Assembly (NCBI RefSeq): GCF_019038435.1
Contig: NZ_JAGPOX010000011.1
Location: 37,621 to 101,620, forward strand
From: Nocardia alni
GTDB lineage: Bacteria; Actinomycetota; Actinomycetes; Mycobacteriales; Mycobacteriaceae
Reading direction: 5' to 3'
DNA: 64,000 nt
In this document: positions 35,707 through 44,511 of the stretch, piece by piece
Layout: each line of letters starts with the position of its first letter
Position numbering within the stretch: the stretch's first letter is position 1
Made by a program: the position numbers and the translations under genes
Notes under the pieces: model-generated
What the model was told of the DNA's origin: nothing
What the model saw: the letters and a program-made list of their open reading frames with translations, nothing else
The model's database searches: none

Positions 35707-36189
35707 GTGATCATTGTGGGTTGGCTGTTGGTGCCGGTTCTGGTGGCTACGCCGGTTGATGCGAGTTCGGGTGGGTTCGGCTGGCCGATGCGGCCGCGGC
35801 CGCCTGTGGTGCGGCGGTTCGACAAGCCCGCGTACGACTGGCTGCCCGGGCATCGTGGGGTCGATCTCGGCGGTGTGGCCGGAGAGCCCGTTCTGGCCGC
35901 CGGGGAGGGGTATGTGGTGTTCGCCGGCGAGGTGGCCGGGAAACCGGTGGTGTCCGTGGATCATCCGGGCGGAGTGCGGACCACCTATGAACCGGTTCTG
36001 GCCTTGGTTCCGTTGGGGCGCAGGGTGGTTCGTGGTGATGTGCTGGGCACGCTGGAACCGGGGCACTCCGGCTGCGCCGCACCCTGTCTGCACTGGGGCG
36101 CCCGGCGCGGGCACGAATACCTCAACCCGTTGGGCCTGCTTCATACCGCCCCGCTGCGGCTCAAACCGATTGTCCCGCAAGGGGGATGA
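35707..36189 (+). CDS. Secreted M23-family peptidase
   Basis: A 160-aa protein if the GTG at 35707 is the start. It opens with a signal sequence (VIIVGWLLVPVLVATPVDA) and then an M23/LytM beta-domain: WLPGHRGVDLGGVAGEPVLA with the HxxxD zinc pair, and PCLHWGARRGHEYLNPLG with the HxH-like second site (LHWG). The family cuts peptidoglycan cross-bridges. Mycobacteria also have a small M23 gene beside rpsB. The frame is open for 1.37 kb upstream, so a much longer protein cannot be excluded. Confidence 0.8.
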   Translation: MIIVGWLLVPVLVATPVDASSGGFGWPMRPRPPVVRRFDKPAYDWLPGHRGVDLGGVAGEPVLAAGEGYVVFAGEVAGKPVVSVDHPGGVRTTYEPVLALVPLGRRVVRGDVLGTLEPGHSGCAAPCLHWGARRGHEYLNPLGLLHTAPLRLKPIVPQGG

Positions 36190-36350
36190 GGGATCCGCGC
36201 CCGCGATGCGTGGACTGCGCCCCCGGTTGGCCATGCCACACGGCAGTCCGCGGCAGCGGACCCACGCACGGCCCGGGGATATCCGCTCGCTGGATCTCGC
36301 AGACGACCGGCTGGACCGCGACCGGACGTCGGCGAGCGGTCCGTCACACC

Positions 36351-37118
36351 TTATCGGCGCGCGGCCGCAGGGGCCGCGCCCTCGCTTTCGGCCAGCTCGC
36401 GCTTCCACTGACGGAAGGTTTCCTCGGTGCGGCCGCGGCGCCAGTATCCGGAGATCGAGGCGCGGTTGGCGGGGACGCCGCGCTCCTTGCGGATGTACGG
36501 CCGCAGATCGTGCATGACGACCTGCGCCTCGCCGTGAATGAAGACGTGGGCCTCACCGTCGAGCCACGGCTCGGCGCGCACGGCCTCGGCCAGGGTTACG
36601 CCGGGTTCGCGGTCGCCGCGGTGGATCCAGGTGAGCTCGACGCCCTCGGGGCGGGCGAAGTCCAGTTCGTCCTCGGGACCGGTGACCTCGACGAAGACAC
36701 GGCCCACCGCCGAGGCGGGTAGCGCGGCGCAGGCCGCGGAGATCGCAGGGAGCGCCGACTCGTCGCCCGCGAGCAGATGCCAGTCGGCCTCGGGACTCGG
36801 CGAGTAGGCGCCGCCCGGGCCCGTCAGGTCGAGTTGATCGCCCGGTTTCGCGGCCGCGGCCCACGGACCGGCGACACCCTCCTGACCGTGGTAGACGAAG
36901 TCGATGGCGATCTGCTCGAGTTCGGGATCGATCGAGCGGACCGTATACGTGCGTGTCGTATCACCGTCCGGGCCCGGGATCTGCAGCTTGACGTAGGCAT
37001 CGGTGAAGCCGTTGGGCTGGAATGCCTCGAAGCCGGGACCGCCCAGGTGGACCCTGATCAGATGGCCGGTCAGGCGTTCGGTACGCCGGACCACGAAAGA
37101 CAGACGAGTGCGAGCCAA
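36351..37118 (-). CDS. viuB: Siderophore-interacting protein (ViuB-like ferric reductase)
   Basis: A 255-aa FAD-binding siderophore-interacting protein that reduces and releases iron from ferric siderophores in the cytoplasm. It shows TRTYTVRSIDPELEQIAID (FAD-binding RxYTxR), GPGGAYSP, HLLAGDESALPAI (NAD-binding) and the C-terminal RASISGYWRRGRTEE. TTG at 37118 is taken as the start because GGAGGTG is spaced exactly for it and no earlier start exists. Mycobacteria keep viuB in the same dprA-xerC neighbourhood. A palindrome just upstream suggests iron-linked control. Confidence 0.9.
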   Translation of the reverse strand: MARTRLSFVVRRTERLTGHLIRVHLGGPGFEAFQPNGFTDAYVKLQIPGPDGDTTRTYTVRSIDPELEQIAIDFVYHGQEGVAGPWAAAAKPGDQLDLTGPGGAYSPSPEADWHLLAGDESALPAISAACAALPASAVGRVFVEVTGPEDELDFARPEGVELTWIHRGDREPGVTLAEAVRAEPWLDGEAHVFIHGEAQVVMHDLRPYIRKERGVPANRASISGYWRRGRTEETFRQWKRELAESEGAAPAAARR

Positions 37119-37132
37119 GAGACACCTCCGTT

Positions 37133-37148
37133 ATTAGGATTACCTAAT
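37133..37148. promoter_or_regulatory. Inverted repeat ahead of viuB, iron-box-like
   Basis: ATTAGG-ATTA-CCTAAT lies 15 bp before the viuB start. The half-sites resemble the TTAGG/CCTAA ends of IdeR/DtxR boxes, but the spacing is shorter than the 19-bp consensus, so another regulator or a variant IdeR site is possible. Confidence 0.5.
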
Positions 37149-37239
37149 GAAGCGTAGCATGGTGTATCGCCGATAGCTCGCGATATATCATTCAACGATA
37201 GACGCGGCCCCTACCGCACCCGTCGGCAAGGATAGGGAC

Positions 37240-37758
37240 ATGCCGATCGAACCGGATTCCACGCCTCCGTTCACCTATGCCGAAACCGGCGCGACGAACG
37301 GGGAATTCCCGTCCGGCTACCACCAGTTCCGGCTGCGCCGCCGGATCGGAACCGGCCGCACGCTGTTCGAATCGGCCGCCGCGCAGATCCTCACGTACCG
37401 GATGCAGCGCGGGACCGGCATCTTCGACTCCGCGAGTACCCCCGAGGCTGCCCCGGGCACGGCGCTGACCGTGCGCCTGGGAATCGGGCCCCTCGCCATC
37501 ACCGCGCCCTGCCGCGTCGTCTACATCCTCGATGAACCGAACCGGCGCGGCTTCGCCTACGGCACCCTCCCCGGCCACCCCGAGATCGGCGAGGAACTGT
37601 TCGCTGTCGAATACGACCCCGCCGACGATTCCGTCCACGGCCACGTCGCCGCCTTCTCCCGCCCGGGCACCTGGTACACCCGGCTCGGCGGACCGGTGAC
37701 CCGCCTGCTCCAGCAGTACATGGCCGGAAAGTACATCGACGCGATCCGCCCCCGCTGA
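37240..37758 (+). CDS. DUF1990 family protein
   Basis: A 172-aa DUF1990 protein. Typical features are FTYAETGATNG near the start, YHQFRLRRRIGTGRTLFESA, a middle CRVVYILDEPNRRGFAYGTL and then GHPEIGEELFAVEYDPADDS. The fold is predicted to be a lipid-binding START-like barrel but the function is unknown. It is divergent from viuB and has AAGGATAGGG before the ATG. Confidence 0.88.
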   Translation: MPIEPDSTPPFTYAETGATNGEFPSGYHQFRLRRRIGTGRTLFESAAAQILTYRMQRGTGIFDSASTPEAAPGTALTVRLGIGPLAITAPCRVVYILDEPNRRGFAYGTLPGHPEIGEELFAVEYDPADDSVHGHVAAFSRPGTWYTRLGGPVTRLLQQYMAGKYIDAIRPR

Positions 37759-37922
37759 ACCGAATACGCCACCGACTCCGACCGAAACGAAACCGTCCGG
37801 ACGCCGCCGATCCGTCCTCCGGCAGTAGTACATCGAGCCGGATTCCCATGTGACGCAACGGATCGCATGTGCCATCACTGGATACTGTGGACTATCCGGT
37901 TGTGGCGATCACGCCGAAGTAC

Positions 37923-38297
37923 TCAGTGCGTGCCCAACTGTTCGGTCAGTGCTTGCGCCTCGGCTCGTAGATCGGCGGCACGGTCCGCGCGGCCCAGGGT
38001 TTCGTATTCCGTTGCGGCAGCGTGACGTTCGTCGATCTCGGTACGGACGATGCGCTCGATATCGGCCTCGGTCAGCTCGCGGCGACGCGCCTCGGCGACG
38101 CCGAGACCAACCGCGCTGGACTCGATCGCACCGGCCCTCACCTCGCTCGCGTCGACGGCCTCGGCGTTGTCGATCGCACCCAGCGCCGAGCGCAACGCCC
38201 CGGCGGCGCACCGATCGCGCCGCTTCATGGCAGCGGTGAGTGCGGCGCGCAGGCGGTCGCGCAGCGGGAGGCCCTCGGTTCTCGGATCGGTCGGCAT
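37923..38297 (-). CDS. GatB/YqeY domain protein
   Basis: A 124-aa YqeY-like protein, all-helical, related to the tail of GatB that holds tRNA during amidation. It starts MPTDPRTEGLPLRDRLRAAL, continues with MKRRDRCAAGALRSALGAID and ends LRAEAQALTEQLGTH. ATG 38297 matches the family N-terminus; 19 more codons upstream are open. It is shorter than the usual ~148 residues, and the second half is compressed. Role uncertain. Confidence 0.75.
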   Translation of the reverse strand: MPTDPRTEGLPLRDRLRAALTAAMKRRDRCAAGALRSALGAIDNAEAVDASEVRAGAIESSAVGLGVAEARRRELTEADIERIVRTEIDERHAAATEYETLGRADRAADLRAEAQALTEQLGTH

Positions 38298-38346
38298 GGT
38301 GCGACCGTACGGTTCCGGCGCCGGGTCGGTCGAGCTATTTACCCGC

Positions 38347-39270
38347 TCAGGCACGGGGATGAGCCTGGTCGTGAGCCTTTTTCAGGCGGTCGATGGAGAC
38401 GTGGGTATACAGCTGGGTGGTGGCCATGCTGGCGTGGCCGAGGATCTCCTGCACGATGCGCAGGTCGGCCCCGCCCTCGAGCAGATGGGTCGCGGCGGTG
38501 TGGCGCAGGCCGTGCGGTCCCATGTCGGGTGCGCCCGGGATCGCCGCGACTACCTCGTGCACAACGGTTCTGGCCTGTCGCTGGTCGATGCGGCGGCCGC
38601 GGCGGCCGAGCAGCAGGGCGCGACCGGAGTCGGCGGTGACGAATGCCGGACGGCCCGCGGACAGCCAGCCCCGCAACGCCTGTTCCGCCGGCGGGCCGAA
38701 CGGGACCGCGCGTTCCTTGTTGCCCTTGCCGAGCACCCGGACCAGGCGGCGCTCGGAGTCGATATCGTCGATATCCAACCCGCACAGCTCGCCGACTCGA
38801 ATTCCCGTCGCGTACAACAGCTCCACGATCAGCCGATCCCGCAGCGCCATCGGATCATGTTGCTCCGCACCGGATTGCGCCGCATCCATCGCCGCCTTCG
38901 CCTGGTCGCGGCCGAGCACCGCGGGCAACACCCGATGCGCCCGTGCCGAACCCAGCCGCGGGCCCGGATCGACGGCCAGACGCCCGGTGCGGGTGAGCCA
39001 CTCGGTGAAGGTGCGCGCCGAGGAGGCACGCCGCGCCATTGTGGTGCGCGCGGCGCCACTGCCCGACTGCTCGGCCAGCCAGGACCGCAACAGCGGCAGA
39101 TCGATCTCCCCGACCCCGGAATCCGCGGCACGGGAACACAAATGGCCCAGCAGCGACCGCGCGTCGCCGACATACGCCCGCACCGTATGCGCCGACCGAT
39201 TGCGCCCGAGCCGCAGATGCCGCCCGAATTCCTCCAGCAGCGCCGCCAAGTCCTCGGGCAGATCGTCCAT
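38347..39270 (-). CDS. xerC: Tyrosine recombinase XerC
   Basis: A 307-aa tyrosine recombinase that resolves chromosome dimers at dif. All catalytic residues are visible: Arg in [10 protein letters not shown], Lys in [10 protein letters not shown], HxxR in [10 protein letters not shown], His in [10 protein letters not shown] and the nucleophile Tyr in LYTHVS. The N-terminal SAM-like domain covers about the first 90 residues. ATG 39270 follows GGAGG; an upstream TTG is open but weaker. Gene order next to dprA is the chromosomal one, so this is not an island integrase. Confidence 0.93.
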   Translation of the reverse strand: MDDLPEDLAALLEEFGRHLRLGRNRSAHTVRAYVGDARSLLGHLCSRAADSGVGEIDLPLLRSWLAEQSGSGAARTTMARRASSARTFTEWLTRTGRLAVDPGPRLGSARAHRVLPAVLGRDQAKAAMDAAQSGAEQHDPMALRDRLIVELLYATGIRVGELCGLDIDDIDSERRLVRVLGKGNKERAVPFGPPAEQALRGWLSAGRPAFVTADSGRALLLGRRGRRIDQRQARTVVHEVVAAIPGAPDMGPHGLRHTAATHLLEGGADLRIVQEILGHASMATTQLYTHVSIDRLKKAHDQAHPRA

Positions 39271-39330
39271 ACCCTCCACGGTTACCGAGTCTCGGCGAGG
39301 TGACAAGTCACCGCGCCGGAATCCGGCGGG

Positions 39331-40179
39331 TTATCGCGACACACCGCGAGTGGCGTGGACGAGGTGACCGCCCGCCGCCAGGGCGCTTTCGGATGGTGGA
39401 GCGCCGGTGTAGCGGGTGATGGCGGCGGCCAGCCCCACGTCGTCGATCTCGTCGAATCCCGCGGCGCGTAGTTCGTCGGCCATCTCCGTCTCGGTGAAGA
39501 AGCCGATCAGGGGTTCTTCCACCGCTTCCACCTCGCGCTTGGCGTGGGCAACGCGTTCGCGCAGCTCCGATGACATCTCCGTCGACGGCGGTTCGCGGTA
39601 ATCGAGGATCAACTCGGCCCGCTGGCCGAGACCGCCGATGAAGCCCAGCGTCGCCCGCAGCGCGTCGCGGGTGAGGTAGTGGACGACGCCCAGCCAGGTG
39701 AAGAACGCGGGGCGGCCGCGGTCGAATCCGGCCGCCGCCAAACCCGCGGCCAGCGTTTCCTGTTCGAAGTCGACCGGCGCGAACCGCAGCGTGGGCGGGA
39801 TGCCGATACCCGCTTCGGCCATACGGTGACGTTTCCATGTCTGAGTGTCGGGATGATCGACCTCGAACACCGTCACATGTTCGTACGGGTTCCGAGAGCC
39901 GAACGTATCCAATCCAGCGCCCAGCACCACCACCTGGCTCACACCCGTCGCCACCGCGTGCTCGACGGCGTCCTGAGCGAAGCGATACCGCACGATCATG
40001 AAGGGCATGAGCCGATCCGGGACGCCGGACAGGTATTCGGTCACCCACTCGTCGGGGTCTCCCGCCACCATCCGCGCGGCCAGTGGATCGTCGAAGATTC
40101 GCGGCGGATCGCTCAACTGATAGCGCGCTCGGACCTCCGCGGTCATCAGGGCCGTTCGGCTCGACCGACCAGCTTCCAT
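39331..40179 (-). CDS. Class I SAM-dependent methyltransferase (LCM/PPM1-like)
   Basis: A 282-aa protein of the leucine-carboxyl-methyltransferase-like family common in Nocardia and mycobacteria. It contains SSRTALMTAEVRARYQL, FDDPLAARMV, SAM-binding VVVLGAGLDTFGSR with the acidic VFEVDHPDTQTWK, then FFTWLGVVHYLTRDAL. Substrates are unknown in most members; some act in polyketide modification. ATG 40179 is preceded by GGAG at proper spacing. Two inverted repeats lie upstream. Confidence 0.87.
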   Translation of the reverse strand: MEAGRSSRTALMTAEVRARYQLSDPPRIFDDPLAARMVAGDPDEWVTEYLSGVPDRLMPFMIVRYRFAQDAVEHAVATGVSQVVVLGAGLDTFGSRNPYEHVTVFEVDHPDTQTWKRHRMAEAGIGIPPTLRFAPVDFEQETLAAGLAAAGFDRGRPAFFTWLGVVHYLTRDALRATLGFIGGLGQRAELILDYREPPSTEMSSELRERVAHAKREVEAVEEPLIGFFTETEMADELRAAGFDEIDDVGLAAAITRYTGAPPSESALAAGGHLVHATRGVSR

Positions 40180-40203
40180 GGCGAACTCCATTCCAATGCC
40201 AAT

Positions 40204-40270
40204 AAGAGATGGATACCTCTCTTGTTGAGAATATTGCTCACAGATAAGAAAAGCAATCGTCTCTTATCTG
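40204..40270. promoter_or_regulatory. Two inverted repeats upstream of the methyltransferase
   Basis: AAGAGA/TCTCTT arms (40204-40223) and CAGATAAGA/TCTTATCTG arms (40241-40249 and 40262-40270, perfect 9 bp, 12-nt spacer) lie in an AT-rich stretch 25-90 bp before the start. They could be repressor sites. The second could also fold as a hairpin terminating dprA transcription, since dprA ends at 40315 on the same strand. Confidence 0.45.
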
Positions 40271-40314
40271 CGGCTCATCGCCTCCATACCGGAACCGCAT
40301 GCCAGCCCGAGCCC

Positions 40315-42309
40315 TCACCTCCCGTCGCCGCGTGATGAACCGGAGGTCCGGAACCAGCCGGAGTGATCCGAGGCGATCAGGCCGGCCAGTTCGAGTGCGG
40401 GGAGTACCGCACGCACGGCCGCCGGGGGTAGATCGCAGTGCTGTGCCAGCTCCACCGGTTGGCGTGAACCGACCGCGGGGAGCGCCGCGTAGACGAGGGC
40501 CTCGTCGCCGGTGAGAGCGTCGCCGGGCGTGTGTGCGGAATCCGAGGGCAGGGACAGCTGAAGCGGTCCGGCCTCGTCGATGATCTCCTCGGCGCGGCTG
40601 ACCAGCAGCGCCTCCCCCTCGCGGATCATGCGGTGGCAGCCGACCGAGGACGCCGAGGTGATGGGTCCGGGCACCGCCAGGGCCGGACGTCCCAGGCGGC
40701 GAGCCCATTTCACGGTATTGCGCGCACCGCTGCGCAGCCCCGCCTCGACCACCAGCACACCGTCGGCCAGCGTCGCGATGAGCCGGTTGCGTGCCAGGAA
40801 ATGATGCTTGCGCGCGGGCACGCCGGGCGGGTATTCACTGATCACCAGCCCGACCTCGGCGATCTGCGTCAACAGCCGCGCGTGCGCCACCGGATACGAC
40901 CGGTCGACACCGCAGGCCAGTACGGCGATCGTCGGCGCACCGCAGGCGAGTGCCGCGCGATGGGCCGTGCCGTCCACCCCGAATGCCGCACCCGACACGA
41001 TGGTCCACCCGCGCGCCGCGAGATCACCGGTGATCTCCGCGGTCACCTGCTCGCCATAACCGGTACTGCACCGCGCGCCCACCACGGCCAATGCCCGCTC
41101 GCTGGATGCCAGCAGCGACAGCGGCCCCCGCGCCCAGAGCACCAGTGGCGCAGCAGCCCCCGGATCTCGCGTCGCGTCGAGTTGGCTCAAACCCACCATG
41201 CGCCACGCGGGCCACTCCGGATCGTCCGGCGTCACCACCCGCCCGCCGAGCCGATCCATGAGCTCGAGATCTCTTTCGGCGCGGTCGATTCCGCGCCGCT
41301 GCTCGGTCGGCCCGCGCAGCGAATCGGGCAGCTCGCACTCCCGCACCGCCCGCGCCGCCTCCACCACCCCGACCCGCTCGACCAGCGCCGACAACGGCGC
41401 GCACGGCCCCTGCAACACCCGCGACAGATACACCCACGCCAGCAGCCGTTCCTGCTCCTGTGTTCGCACGACAGGCCCGCAGACCATCGGATCCACATCG
41501 TTCGAACCCCCACCCACTTCGAAACCCATTGCCGAACTAGCGCTATCAATCGCCCTACGCCCCATATCGAGCCCTGTCGCCTGCCTGGACGCCACCACCT
41601 CACCACCACCCGCTCCCGATTCAGCCGGTGCGCCCACCCCGGTCGACTTCGACACGTCGACCGCGGCAAAATCCGGTGTCCGCTGATCGCTCTCGTCCCA
41701 GCAATCGCCATTCAGCCCGCTCGTGGCTCCGCCGCACCCCCGCACCAGCAAAGGCTCGGCCACACCTTCCGCCCGCCCTTCACGCTCGGCCGTGTCTTCT
41801 CCCCGCCCCGCACGCTCGCTCATACCACCGCTGCGCTCCCGCTCGAGCGCAGGCTCAACCGCACCTTCCATCCACCGTCCACGCTCGGCGTCTTGTGCCC
41901 ACCCACCACGTTCCGCCCACCCGCCATCCTCGCTCACGCCGCCGCACTCCCGCACCAACAATGGCTCGGCTGCACCTTCCGGCTGCCCTCCACGCACGGC
42001 CGCATCTTCCGCCCACCCACCGTGCTTGCTCATATCACCACCGCACTCCCGCACGAGCACAGGCTGAGCCGCACCGTCCACCGGCCCGCCACGCTCAGCC
42101 ACGCCTTCTGCCCACCTGCCGCGCTCACTCATGCCACCACCGCACTCCCGCTCGAGCGCAGGCTCAGCCGCACCGTCCACCGGGCCGCCACGCTCAGCCA
42201 CGTCTTGCGCCCGCACACCACCTTCTACCCACCCCCTGCGCTCACTCATGCCACCACCGCACTCCCGCACGAGCGTGGGCTCGGCTGCTTCCATTTTTCG
42301 CTCGCTCAT
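40315..42309 (-). CDS. dprA: DNA-processing protein DprA with long repeat-rich N-terminal extension
   Basis: DprA loads RecA on incoming single-stranded DNA. The Rossmann core is complete: ALAVVGARCSTGYG, SGAAFGVDGTAHRAAL, VISEYPPGVPARKHHF, ARNRLIATLADGVLVVEA and a C-terminal winged-helix domain. The ATG at 42309 overlaps the comM stop by 4 bp (ATGA) and gives 664 residues, against roughly 380-400 for mycobacterial homologues. The first ~190 residues are six degenerate repeats. An internal ATG at 41487 would give a normal-length protein starting just before LLAWVYLSRV. Which start is used cannot be decided from sequence. Confidence 0.88.
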   Translation of the reverse strand: MSERKMEAAEPTLVRECGGGMSERRGWVEGGVRAQDVAERGGPVDGAAEPALERECGGGMSERGRWAEGVAERGGPVDGAAQPVLVRECGGDMSKHGGWAEDAAVRGGQPEGAAEPLLVRECGGVSEDGGWAERGGWAQDAERGRWMEGAVEPALERERSGGMSERAGRGEDTAEREGRAEGVAEPLLVRGCGGATSGLNGDCWDESDQRTPDFAAVDVSKSTGVGAPAESGAGGGEVVASRQATGLDMGRRAIDSASSAMGFEVGGGSNDVDPMVCGPVVRTQEQERLLAWVYLSRVLQGPCAPLSALVERVGVVEAARAVRECELPDSLRGPTEQRRGIDRAERDLELMDRLGGRVVTPDDPEWPAWRMVGLSQLDATRDPGAAAPLVLWARGPLSLLASSERALAVVGARCSTGYGEQVTAEITGDLAARGWTIVSGAAFGVDGTAHRAALACGAPTIAVLACGVDRSYPVAHARLLTQIAEVGLVISEYPPGVPARKHHFLARNRLIATLADGVLVVEAGLRSGARNTVKWARRLGRPALAVPGPITSASSVGCHRMIREGEALLVSRAEEIIDEAGPLQLSLPSDSAHTPGDALTGDEALVYAALPAVGSRQPVELAQHCDLPPAAVRAVLPALELAGLIASDHSGWFRTSGSSRGDGR
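41725..42297 (-). repeat. Degenerate ~100-115-bp tandem repeats in the dprA N-terminus
   Basis: Six units of about 33-40 codons carry the pattern AAEPLLVRECGG, MSERGGWAE, VAERGGPVDG with substitutions and small in-frame indels. Almost every unit contains an internal ATG or near-start (GGMSER). All length changes keep the frame, which argues that the region is translated. Cys recurs once per unit in RECGG. Confidence 0.75.
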
Positions 42310-43817
42310 GCTGCGCCCCGCTGTCGGAAGTTCAGTGCTTGCAGAATGTCCTGGGTGTTGGGGATTTCGCCGCCTCGCAGGTCGCAGATGGTCCACGCGA
42401 CTCTGATCGCGCGGTCGGCGCCGCGGGCGGACATGCGGCCCTGGCGTAGTGCGTTTTCCACCGGGACCAGTGAGTCGTTCGGTAGGCGGAAGCGCTGGCG
42501 CAGTACGTGGCCCGGGACCTCGGCGTTGGTGGTCCAGCCGAATTCGCGCCAGCGGGTGGCGGCTACCGTGCGGGCCTGCTCGACGCGGGCTCGGACCACC
42601 GCGCTGGACTCGGCGTCCGAGGAGGCGAACGTACCGGAGGCCTGGCCGTGCATCTGTACCCAGATGTCGATCCTGTCCAGCAGGGGGCCGGAGAGTTTGC
42701 CCAGGTAGCGGCGCCGCGCCAGCGGGGCGCAGATGCAGTCGACGTCGCGGGCCGGGGCGCACGGGCATGGATTGGCGGCGAGGACCAGCTGGAACCGTGC
42801 CGGGTAGCGGGTGACGCCATCGCGGCGGGCGATGCGAATTTCTCCCTCCTCCAAGGGGGTTCGCAACGCCTCGAGAACCTTCGCGCCGATCTCCGCGCAC
42901 TCGTCCAGGAACAGCACGCCCCGGTGCGCGCGGCTCACCGCGCCCGGGCGCGCCGTTCCGGATCCGCCGCCCACCATCGCCGTGACCGAGGTCGAATGAT
43001 GCGGCGCCACGAACGGCGGGATGGTGATCAGCGGATGCTCGCCCGGCAGCGTGCCCGCCACCGAATGGATCGCGGTCACCTCGAGCGCCTCGCGTTCGGT
43101 CAGCGGCGGCAGCAATCCTGGAAGCCGTTGTGCCAGCATCGTCTTACCGATTCCCGGCGGCCCGGTGAGCAGTACGTGATGCCCACCGGCGGCGGCCACC
43201 TCGAGGGCCCAGCGGGCTTCGTCCTGACCGACCACCTCGCACAGGTCGCCGATGCCGGTGCGCTCACCGGAGGGCAGCCTGCCATCGGGGGTGCGCAACT
43301 CTCCATCGCCGCGCAGCCAGTCGATCATCTCCCGCAGGGTCGCCGCGCCGAGTACGGTGATCCCGCCGACCAGCCCGGCCTCGGTGAGCGCCGCTTCGGG
43401 AACCACCACCGTCGAACGGCCCGCCGCCCGCGCGGCCAGGACCGCGGGCAGCACTCCCCGCGAGCGCCGCACTCGGCCGTCCAGTGCGAGCTCTCCCAGC
43501 AGGACCGCGCCCGCGAGCCGAGTCGACGGGACGGCGCCCCCAGCGTCCAGGACCGCCGCGGCCAACGCCACGTCGTAGACGCTGCCGACCTTGGGCAGCG
43601 TGGCCGGGGACAACGCCAGGATCACCCGGCCGTCGGGCCATTTCTCCCCGGAATTGGTCACCGCCGCCCGCACCCGATCGCGCGACTCCTGCAACGTGGT
43701 GTCGGGCAGGCCGACCAGATGCACCGACGGCAGCCCCTGCCCGATATCCGCCTCAATCTCGACCAACTGGCCCGTCACGCCGGTCACCGCGACCGAAAAG
43801 GCCCGGCCCAGCGCCAT
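42306..43817 (-). CDS. comM: YifB/ComM-type AAA+ ATPase (Mg-chelatase-like)
   Basis: A 503-aa ComM-like helicase that drives branch migration during uptake and integration of DNA. It has the N-terminal Lon-like domain (MALGRAFSVAVTGVTGQLVE), Walker A LTGPPGIGKTMLAQ, Walker B GVLFLDECAEI, and a zinc-type Cys cluster in ANPCPCAPARDVDCICAP, then the arginine-finger region and C-terminal lid. Its ATG overlaps the yraN stop by one base, and its stop overlaps dprA, forming a yraN-comM-dprA operon. Confidence 0.93.
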   Translation of the reverse strand: MALGRAFSVAVTGVTGQLVEIEADIGQGLPSVHLVGLPDTTLQESRDRVRAAVTNSGEKWPDGRVILALSPATLPKVGSVYDVALAAAVLDAGGAVPSTRLAGAVLLGELALDGRVRRSRGVLPAVLAARAAGRSTVVVPEAALTEAGLVGGITVLGAATLREMIDWLRGDGELRTPDGRLPSGERTGIGDLCEVVGQDEARWALEVAAAGGHHVLLTGPPGIGKTMLAQRLPGLLPPLTEREALEVTAIHSVAGTLPGEHPLITIPPFVAPHHSTSVTAMVGGGSGTARPGAVSRAHRGVLFLDECAEIGAKVLEALRTPLEEGEIRIARRDGVTRYPARFQLVLAANPCPCAPARDVDCICAPLARRRYLGKLSGPLLDRIDIWVQMHGQASGTFASSDAESSAVVRARVEQARTVAATRWREFGWTTNAEVPGHVLRQRFRLPNDSLVPVENALRQGRMSARGADRAIRVAWTICDLRGGEIPNTQDILQALNFRQRGAA

Positions 43818-44173
43818 CAGAACACCGCCTTCAGATGTTCGATGACCGGTTCCTGCTCGCGGATCAGCAGCACCGACACCACATCGAAGCGAATCCTGCG
43901 CCACGGCCCGGTCTGCTGATCGAGCCACAGCAGCGCGAGCCTGCGGATGCGCTGCTGCTTGGTGAACGTGACCGCCTCGGCGGGAATCCCGAACCCGCGG
44001 CCGGAGCGCGTCTTCACCTCGACGAAGGCGGTGACGTCCTCCTCGCGGGCGATCAGATCCAGCTCGCCGAACCGACACCGCCAGTTACGCTCGATGATCT
44101 CCATTCCGGCCGTGCGCAGGAACTGCGCCGCCAGCTCTTCCCCTTGTGCGCCGAGCGCCTGGTTATGTGCCAC
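43817..44173 (-). CDS. UPF0102/YraN family nuclease-like protein
   Basis: A 118-aa YraN protein with a Holliday-junction-resolvase-like fold. It has GAQGEELAAQFLRTAGMEII, the acidic/Lys core CRFGELDLIAREEDVTAFVE and VKTRSGRGFG (D and ExK), and RRLALLWLD. The GTG start at 44173 gives the family length; a longer frame upstream is spurious. Usually linked to comM and rnhB. Its cellular role is unproven. Confidence 0.88.
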   Translation of the reverse strand: MAHNQALGAQGEELAAQFLRTAGMEIIERNWRCRFGELDLIAREEDVTAFVEVKTRSGRGFGIPAEAVTFTKQQRIRRLALLWLDQQTGPWRRIRFDVVSVLLIREQEPVIEHLKAVF

Positions 44174-44511
44174 ACGGCCAGCATCACCGGGCCGCGCAGC
44201 CCACCAGATCGTGTGACCTGCGCAAATAAAAAACCTGTGGACAGCCCTGCGGCTGTGCACAACTCGCCGAACGCGGGGTCGGTGTCCGGTCGTTCACGGG
44301 ACGGGCCTACCTGCGATGACATCCATGCCGAGGCCCTTCGCCACGCAGCCGAATCCGATTCGAGTACCGCACACGTCGACACGCAACACGAAGTACTCGA
44401 CCTGTGAAATCACGCTGGGCGACGGATGCAGATCCCGGGCAGGGAAATTCGCCCGCGCACGAGCGAACACCCCACCGCGATAACCGAATTGCCCGAATCC
44501 GCCGACCCGCG
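44174..44511. other. Intergenic, no gene seen
   Basis: 338 bp between yraN and the DUF2469 gene. It contains an A-rich tract (AAATAAAAAA) and the sequence CTGTGGACAGCCCTGC, which resembles half-sites seen around DnaA-like boxes, but nothing firm. It must carry the promoter of the yraN-comM-dprA operon. Confidence 0.4.

Noticed and set aside
37133..37148. Standard IdeR box
   Set aside because: Half-sites match but the 4-nt spacer does not give the 19-bp consensus, so it is reported only as iron-box-like.
38347..39270. XerC as the integrase of the islands
   Set aside because: All residues and the gene order next to dprA/viuB match the chromosomal dimer-resolution recombinase, about 20 kb from the rlmN fragments.
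41725..42297. CRISPR-like array in the dprA N-terminus
   Set aside because: Units are contiguous, degenerate and in frame, with no short identical repeats separated by unique spacers.
40531..42708. Long plus-strand open frame opposite dprA
   Set aside because: It mirrors the dprA frame with wobble positions facing each other, a common shadow in high-GC DNA. The DprA motifs are on the minus strand.
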